A DNA stretch of 6,366 bases from Acidobacteriaceae bacterium (GTDB lineage Bacteria; Acidobacteriota; Terriglobia; Terriglobales; Acidobacteriaceae): NCBI GenBank assembly GCA_027307295.1, contig DAHUXF010000177.1:1-6366 (forward strand). The letters are read 5' to 3'. The translations under genes were made by a program, and so were the position numbers. The notes beneath the pieces are model-generated. The model was not told where the DNA came from. It saw only the letters and a program-made list of their open reading frames with translations, and did not search any database. Numbering within the stretch: the stretch's first letter is position 1; each line of letters opens with the position of its first letter. Shown here one piece after another: positions 1-4,469 of the stretch.

Positions 1-2
1 CG

Positions 3-641
3 CGCTGGCTGCCGGTGTTCCTGGGCCTCAAGCCGATTGACGAACGAATACTGCGTTACGCTCTCCTGCTCAGTATTGCAGGAGTGGCCCTTGCGGAGGC
101 TGGTTTTTTGCGCGTTGCTCCTTGGTTATTCGCAGTAGCTGCGGTCACGTCTATGGTTGCGCTCCATCTCTTCGGACCGGCTGAAAGGCAAGCGAAGACC
201 ACCGGGATACACGCATCATTTCCTGTTTTCATTCGGGTCGCCTACGTCTGGCTCCTCATTGCCACAGCCTTAGGAATCTGTGCGGCCTATCTTGACCACG
301 CCAACGGCTGGGTTGGCGGTTCGCGTCATGCGCTGACTGTGGGGTTCATCGCTGCCATGGTCTTCGCGATCGGACAACGTGTTTTGCCTGCGTTCGCGGG
401 AATGAAAGTGCTTTTCAGTCCTAGACTGATGCTTGCTGGCCTGCTATTGCTCAACGTGGGGTGCACATTGCGAGTGACCAGTCAGGTCCTGGCATACGAA
501 AGCTACTGGCCACCCGCATGGAACGCACTACCCTGGTCCGCCATGTGCGAATTGTTGGCAGTAACCGCATTTGCGGCAAACCTATTGTTGACATTCAAGC
601 AGTTGCCCGCGCATGAAATGAAATCTGCCGGCACGACATGA
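3..641 (+). CDS. nnrS: NnrS family membrane protein, C-terminal half (5' partial)
   Basis: NnrS proteins are polytopic haem/copper-containing inner-membrane proteins linked to nitric oxide metabolism and resistance to NO stress. About 212 residues are visible. The frame is open to the left edge (reading R-W-L-P before V-F-L-G), so the GTG at 15 is not taken as the start; the family is usually near 400 residues, so about half is missing. Six hydrophobic segments can be seen. The best family marker is the block HALTVGF...FAIGQRVLPAF (about residues 109-131 of the visible part), a conserved NnrS helix with a His that is a candidate metal ligand. A hydrophilic tail ends at TGA 639-641. The gene converges on the nitrate operon across a 248-base gap, which fits a role beside nitrogen-oxide chemistry. 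Family identity is fairly sure; the exact function in this organism is inferred. Confidence 0.85.
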   Translation, partial: RWLPVFLGLKPIDERILRYALLLSIAGVALAEAGFLRVAPWLFAVAAVTSMVALHLFGPAERQAKTTGIHASFPVFIRVAYVWLLIATALGICAAYLDHANGWVGGSRHALTVGFIAAMVFAIGQRVLPAFAGMKVLFSPRLMLAGLLLLNVGCTLRVTSQVLAYESYWPPAWNALPWSAMCELLAVTAFAANLLLTFKQLPAHEMKSAGTT

Positions 642-889
642 GTTTTGGTAAACGGCCAGCACTATTAGCGTTGTGATTGCGCCAGACGTCTCCGCATGGG
701 AATGCCCACTCGTACTACTTTTGCGCCGGGCATTGCACATAGCAGGATTCAGGATGGAAATAGCAACATGGTTGCCGAATTGGACTACTGGCCGGTTCTG
801 AACAGATCATTTACGGTTTTGCCGTTATCGAGGGCATAGGTCTTCTACGCACCCTTACAGAGTTCGTCTGAATGCATCGCTGAATGTAT
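642..889. other. Intergenic gap between convergent genes, no clear content
   Basis: This stretch separates the stop of the NnrS gene from the stop of the small membrane protein gene, so a bidirectional terminator would be expected. Only weak hairpins are visible: GCAT-GGGA-ATGC at 694-705 and ACGG-TTTTG-CCGT at 813-825. Each has a 4-bp stem and no adequate T-run. A plus-strand frame from 764 to a TGA at 869-871 (35 codons, hydrophobic, no ATG/GTG/TTG start) might be a gene remnant but is too short to call. A near-perfect 10-base direct repeat (TGAATGCATC / TGAATGTATC) lies at 869-878 and 881-890. I see no tRNA, promoter or operator that I can defend. Confidence 0.6.
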
Positions 890-1132
890 CTAGGGTTTGT
901 GAGATTCAGCGTCGATCCGTTCAATGAACAGATACAGGCCGAAGCAGGCGAGGAAAATTGCGCCTGAAATGATCGTGCCAGGAAGAGCAGTCTCGTGGTG
1001 GCCGGCGAGATAGGTTTCCAGCGTGGCGCTCACCAGCCAAATCTGCACGATCAGCAGAATAACGATGAGCGCCATGGCGCCGTCAATCGCCGTCACGCTC
1101 CTTGTTGCGGATTGTGATGTCTTTTGTTCCAC
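890..1132 (-). CDS. Small two-helix membrane protein, DUF6755-like
   Basis: This is an 80-residue protein of unknown function. Helix 1 spans about residues 18-37 and helix 2 about 52-70, joined by a short polar loop containing the pair H45-H46. The ends are polar: a Ser/Thr-rich N-terminus and an acidic/His tail. From memory it resembles the small DUF6755 family found in Acidobacteriota, including the AIDGxxALIVxLLIVQ-W helix; this could not be searched. The start is GTG at 1132-1130. It lies one base after the Rieske stop codon and is preceded by GGAGGG with a suitable gap. As the last gene of the operon it may be a small subunit that helps anchor or assemble the membrane redox complex; this is inference from position and from its two helices. 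No cofactor motif is evident, although the loop histidines could bind haem or metal. Confidence 0.8.
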   Translation of the reverse strand: MEQKTSQSATRSVTAIDGAMALIVILLIVQIWLVSATLETYLAGHHETALPGTIISGAIFLACFGLYLFIERIDAESHKP

Positions 1133-1133
1133 G

Positions 1134-1643
1134 TCAGCCCTCCAGTTGTATTCCAGTGGCCACTAACACATCGCCTTTGCGTGTTAGCACAACGCGCGGC
1201 AAGGGACGCCGGGGCGGTCCTTGCAAGGGAGAACCATCATGAACCGAGAACGCTCCGTTGTGACAGGGGCACTCGAGCCGGTTGGTGGCGGCGGAGTAGA
1301 AGACCGCACAAGACAGATGTGTGCACTTCTGACTGTAAGCGACGTAAGTGTCAGTCCCGGTCCGCAAAAGGATGCACTGCTCCTGTGGAGTTGGATACTG
1401 AAATAATTTCACGCCTCTAACAGGGACTTCGTCAACATGAGTGATTGCCATAACAGGATAGGAAGGCTGACGCGAGAACCAGGAACGCACCAGGATCCAC
1501 AGGTTGCCAACGAACATCCCCAGGCTGGTTAACACAAGAAACTTGGAGAACTGGCGGCGGCTGACGTATTTTTCCTCACCGCTGAAGACAGAAAACTCAT
1601 CCCGCCACAACGGTTCCCGACTGGGCTTCCGAAATAGCTTCAT
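1134..1643 (-). CDS. Membrane-anchored Rieske [2Fe-2S] protein
   Basis: This 169-residue Rieske protein would be a one-electron carrier. Residues 1-27 are polar. A twin-arginine motif S28-R-R-Q-F-S-K34 is followed by one hydrophobic helix (about 35-52), the layout of Tat-exported Rieske proteins that keep the signal as a membrane anchor. The Rieske fold follows. Ligand box 1 is C107-T-H109-L-S-C112 and box 2 is C125-P-C127-H128-N-G. C107/H109 and C125/H128 hold the cluster, and C112/C127 can form the disulfide typical of high-potential Rieske proteins. The loop GPPRRPLP (142-149) is also typical. The ATG start at 1643-1641 is fixed by GGAGGAG seven bases upstream. The gene overlaps the end of the ferredoxin-like gene by 47 bases. 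No bc1-type cytochrome b is seen, so its partner is probably the cytochrome b module of the fusion protein in this operon (inference). A ferredoxin-type Rieske is less likely because of the anchor. Confidence 0.93.
   Translation of the reverse strand: MKLFRKPSREPLWRDEFSVFSGEEKYVSRRQFSKFLVLTSLGMFVGNLWILVRSWFSRQPSYPVMAITHVDEVPVRGVKLFQYPTPQEQCILLRTGTDTYVAYSQKCTHLSCAVFYSAATNRLECPCHNGAFSVHDGSPLQGPPRRPLPRVVLTRKGDVLVATGIQLEG
1138..1143 (-). promoter_or_regulatory. Shine-Dalgarno GGAGGG of the small membrane protein gene
   Basis: GGAGGG on the minus strand, at the last codons (Leu-Glu-Gly) of the Rieske gene, lies 5 to 6 bases before the GTG at 1132-1130. It supports GTG as the start of the 80-residue protein and coupling to the Rieske gene. 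Confidence 0.75.
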
Positions 1644-2217
1644 TATTCTTCTCCTCCCACATGTAATCGACCACGTCGATAGAAATCGAATCTTGTTCTT
1701 CGGGCGCCATCATGAAGACCTTGGTGGTGACACGCTGGTTGCCAAACTGGAAGACATTGGTAGGTTTCTCCCGCCGGTGCGCGATTTCGTGCGGCCGTAC
1801 ATACGCGAGCGCCTGGCTGGGACAGACGGTGGCGCACATGGGGCGCTTTCCTTCAGACGTGCGGTCATAACACATGTCGCATTTCAGCATCTGGTCGTAT
1901 TCAGGGATAATCTTGGGAATGCCGAAAGGACATGCCAGAACGCAATTTGAGCAGCCGATGCAACGAGGCTTGAGAGAAGCATGCACAATCCCATCTTCGC
2001 CCTTCTTGATGGCATCCGCCGGGCAAACCTGCGCGCAGGTGGGATCATCGCAATGCCAGCAGACATAGGCCGCTGTGCCGATGGTTTCCTTGCGGTCAAT
2101 GAAGTCAAAGTTGATCATGGAATGGCCGCGATGCGTCTCACACTCCTCACACGCCCTCATGCAAGACTGGCAGCCAATACAGCGTGAAGGGTCAACATAA
2201 AACTCGTAGCCGTGCAT
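1597..2217 (-). CDS. Four-cluster [4Fe-4S] ferredoxin-like electron-transfer subunit (DmsB/NrfC/NarH type)
   Basis: This 206-residue iron-sulfur subunit should carry electrons to the molybdoenzyme encoded just upstream. The cysteines form four groups: C13/C16/C19/C23, C53/C56/C61/C65, C86/C89/C92/C96 and C113/C116/C128/C132. That is sixteen ligands, enough for four [4Fe-4S] clusters in the arrangement of DmsB, NrfC, PsrB and FdhB-type subunits. One extra Cys, C26, follows the first group. The last group keeps four Cys rather than the Trp substitution seen in NarH. About 70 residues after the last cluster are polar and look poorly conserved. There is no signal peptide and no C-terminal membrane helix, so the protein should be cytoplasmic. 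The ATG at 2217-2215 shares its A with the TGA of the molybdoenzyme gene (TGATG) and has AAGGAG eight bases upstream. The partner assignment is inferred from coupling; the subunit type is clear. Confidence 0.93.
   Translation of the reverse strand: MHGYEFYVDPSRCIGCQSCMRACEECETHRGHSMINFDFIDRKETIGTAAYVCWHCDDPTCAQVCPADAIKKGEDGIVHASLKPRCIGCSNCVLACPFGIPKIIPEYDQMLKCDMCYDRTSEGKRPMCATVCPSQALAYVRPHEIAHRREKPTNVFQFGNQRVTTKVFMMAPEEQDSISIDVVDYMWEEKNNEAISEAQSGTVVAG
1651..1657 (-). promoter_or_regulatory. Shine-Dalgarno GGAGGAG of the Rieske gene
   Basis: GGAGGAG on the minus strand lies 7 bases before the ATG at 1643-1641 and is the strongest ribosome site in the window. It sits inside the coding part of the ferredoxin-like gene (Trp-Glu-Glu codons), which supports the unusually long 47-base overlap as real rather than a start-site error. 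Confidence 0.85.
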
Positions 2218-4469
2218 CAGGGGCGCTCCTTGGCAACAGCCTGAAAACCTGGTGGCGGCGCACCATTGGCGCTACGGTTGATCCACCACTGCGGGGGGCC
2301 GCCTGCTTTTCGTAGTTGGCACGCAGAAACCTTGTACTCCGGAATCTTGCTGTGCGGATCGAGCGTCCGATGAGTCAACCGGTTCGCGCTGCGCCCACCT
2401 GGCCAGTGATAGGGGATGAAAACCGTGTCCGGCCGGATTGTTTTTACCACCATGGCCTGCAGGGTGATTTCACTGCGACGGGTGGCAATGGTAACCCAGT
2501 CGCCTTGGTTTATTTCGTAGGCGGCGGCCAACCGGGGATGCATCTCGACCTTTGGGTCAGGGTATTGATCTACCAGTTCGCCAATGCGCCGTGTCTGCGT
2601 GCCGGAAAGATACTGGCTTACGACGCGTCCGGTGGTCAGATAAATCGGAAAGTCCGGCGCAACCGGGTCCCCGCTTTCACGCCATTGGGTAACCATGAAA
2701 CGGCACTTGCCATCCGGATAGAAAGACCGCCCTCCTTCCATCAACCGCGGAGTGCCTGGATGATCGAGCGAAGGACATGGCCAGAATACTCCCATCTGCC
2801 GGTCCACTTTGTCATACGTGATCCCGTAGTAATCGGCGATGCCGCCGCGCGATGCTTCGCGCAATTCGTCGAGGATGGCGGCGGTTGATGCATACGGAAA
2901 GTACTTGCCTTTACCAAGACGCCCGGCCAGATCACACAGAATGTTGCAATCCTGACGGGCATTGCCCGGTGGGTCAACGGACTTGCGAATATGTATGACC
3001 CGGCCCTCCGCACTGCAACCCAGGCCATCCTCTTCTTCCTGCAGGCTGCCGGCGAGCACTACATCGGCGAACTGCGCAGTCTCAGAGAGAAAGAAATCAA
3101 TAACGCCGAAGAACTCGATCTTCTCCAGCGCCTCGCGCGTGAAATTGGCATCCGGCAATGAAACCAGGGGATTGAAGCAGAGGGAGAGCAGCCCTTTGAT
3201 TTCGCCACGATGGATGGCCTCCATGATCTCAACTGCCGTGAGCCCCTTCTGGGGCATTTCTTCCACCGGTATGCCCCAGACGCTTGCGACATGACGGCGG
3301 CCCTCGGGATCATCAATGGAGCGTTGGCCCGGCAACTGGTCACATTTCTGACCATGCTCGCGGCCACCCTGGCCATTTCCTTGGCCGGTAATCATCGCGC
3401 AGCCGGCGCCTTCCCGGCCAATGTTGCCGGTTGCCAGGCAGAGATTGATTACGGCGGCGCAATTCTCAACGCCTTTTGACTGATGCTCAATGCCCCTGGC
3501 ATGCAGTGCGATCGCACGCTCAGCTTCTCCGAACCAATGCGCCGCCTTTTCGATGGATTGCGGGGGCACGCCGGTCATCTCAGCAACTTTCTGGGGATTG
3601 TACGGCTGCACCGCCTCAGCCACAGCCTCAAAGCCGGACGTGTGCTCGGAGATAAATTGCCGGTCCTCCAGGCCGTCGCGCAACACAATGTGAAGCAGGC
3701 CCATCAACAGCGCCAGATCGGTGCCGGGCCGCACCGGCAAATACAAGTCTGCGTTGCGCGCAATCGGCGTGATGCGCGGGTCCGCAACAATCAGCTTGCC
3801 CCCATTGTCACGGCAGCGCCAGACATAATCGGTGGTGATAGGAGCGCATTCGCCGATGTTTGCTCCTATGATCAGCAGGACCTGCGCCTTGGGGATATCG
3901 CTCCACGGCATGGGACTGCGGTCGACTCCAAATGCGGGCTTGTAAGCGTGTCCGGCGGAGACCATGCAGAGCCGCCCGTTGTAGTCAATGTGGCGCGTGC
4001 CCAGTGCGACCCGCGCGAACTTGCCCACCAGATACGATTTTTCTGTGCTCAGCGATGCTCCGCCGTACACCGCAACAGAGTCCTTCCCATAACGTTCTTG
4101 AATTTCCCGCAGCCTGCGTGCCGTGAAGTCAAGCGTCTCATCCCAGGATGCTTTTCGGAATCCTTGTTCAGAGCGCAGTAAGGGATCCAGCAGCCGGTCA
4201 GGATGGTTGTTCTGCAAGTAGCGTTTCACACCCTTGGGACAGAGCATGCCGCGGTTGAATGGAAATTCTTCCCAGGGCTCAAATCCGATTACCTGATTGT
4301 CACGCACCTTGAGTTGGATTCCGCATTGTTGACCGCAAAAGCAGCAGTGGGTCTTGGTGAGAGAATAAGGATGCGTTGATTCTGCCCGCCAGCCTCCGGC
4401 CGGCGCGTAGTTCAAATGCGGACCGTACTGCTGGGCAAGCGCATGGATGGGCACAGCCGGTTTAGCCAC
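2217..4469 (-). CDS. Molybdopterin oxidoreductase, nitrate reductase-like catalytic subunit (NarB/NasA group)
   Basis: This 750-residue DMSO-reductase-family enzyme with bis-MGD cofactor probably reduces nitrate to nitrite in the cytoplasm. An N-terminal [4Fe-4S] site is formed by C42-x2-C45-x3-C49-x27-C77 (ending GMLCPKG); C43 is an extra cysteine. The probable Mo ligand is C168 in NGRLCMVSA, which resembles the LCM-SA box of NarB/Nap/Nas nitrate reductases. Formate dehydrogenases have Sec or Cys in a different V-[CU]-H box, and NarG uses Asp. Further cofactor-binding blocks are IIGANIGE (200-207), ADPR (229-232), the loop GQGNGQGGREHGQK (362-375) and TTGRVVSQYLSGTQTRR (612-628). There is no Tat signal. 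The length matches NarB, and the extra C-terminal [2Fe-2S] domain of some NasA proteins is absent. The GTG start at 4469-4467 is preceded by AAGGAG and overlaps the transporter stop by 8 bases; the frame continues upstream to 4679, but that part is transporter sequence in another frame. Nitrate as substrate is inferred from motifs and the NNP transporter; formate or another oxyanion is less likely. Confidence 0.9.
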   Translation of the reverse strand: MAKPAVPIHALAQQYGPHLNYAPAGGWRAESTHPYSLTKTHCCFCGQQCGIQLKVRDNQVIGFEPWEEFPFNRGMLCPKGVKRYLQNNHPDRLLDPLLRSEQGFRKASWDETLDFTARRLREIQERYGKDSVAVYGGASLSTEKSYLVGKFARVALGTRHIDYNGRLCMVSAGHAYKPAFGVDRSPMPWSDIPKAQVLLIIGANIGECAPITTDYVWRCRDNGGKLIVADPRITPIARNADLYLPVRPGTDLALLMGLLHIVLRDGLEDRQFISEHTSGFEAVAEAVQPYNPQKVAEMTGVPPQSIEKAAHWFGEAERAIALHARGIEHQSKGVENCAAVINLCLATGNIGREGAGCAMITGQGNGQGGREHGQKCDQLPGQRSIDDPEGRRHVASVWGIPVEEMPQKGLTAVEIMEAIHRGEIKGLLSLCFNPLVSLPDANFTREALEKIEFFGVIDFFLSETAQFADVVLAGSLQEEEDGLGCSAEGRVIHIRKSVDPPGNARQDCNILCDLAGRLGKGKYFPYASTAAILDELREASRGGIADYYGITYDKVDRQMGVFWPCPSLDHPGTPRLMEGGRSFYPDGKCRFMVTQWRESGDPVAPDFPIYLTTGRVVSQYLSGTQTRRIGELVDQYPDPKVEMHPRLAAAYEINQGDWVTIATRRSEITLQAMVVKTIRPDTVFIPYHWPGGRSANRLTHRTLDPHSKIPEYKVSACQLRKAGGPPQWWINRSANGAPPPGFQAVAKERP
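2226..2231 (-). promoter_or_regulatory. Shine-Dalgarno AAGGAG of the ferredoxin-like gene
   Basis: AAGGAG on the minus strand lies 8 bases before the ATG at 2217-2215, within the last codons (Lys-Glu-Arg) of the molybdoenzyme gene. With the TGATG stop-start overlap it indicates coupled synthesis of the catalytic and electron-transfer subunits, in keeping with a 1:1 complex. Confidence 0.8.

Noticed and set aside
15..17. GTG as the start of NnrS
   Set aside because: The frame is open upstream to the edge, no ribosome site is visible, and the product would be half the usual family length.
694..705. Hairpin GCAT-GGGA-ATGC as a terminator after NnrS
   Set aside because: The stem is only 4 bp with no following T-run.
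813..825. Hairpin ACGG-TTTTG-CCGT as a terminator for the minus-strand operon
   Set aside because: The stem is 4 bp with a mismatch next to it and no U-tract on either strand.
869..890. Two near-identical 10-base direct repeats (TGAATGCATC and TGAATGTATC) as an operator or attachment site
   Set aside because: They are short, occur at the 3' ends of convergent genes where an operator is not expected, and no mobile-element genes are present; chance is likely.
2316..2888. Plus-strand open frame opposite the C-terminal part of the molybdoenzyme
   Set aside because: Antisense shadow with no recognisable protein features.
3483..4181. Long plus-strand open frame opposite the molybdoenzyme gene
   Set aside because: It is antisense to strongly conserved cofactor-binding coding sequence, has composition typical of a shadow frame and no recognisable domain.
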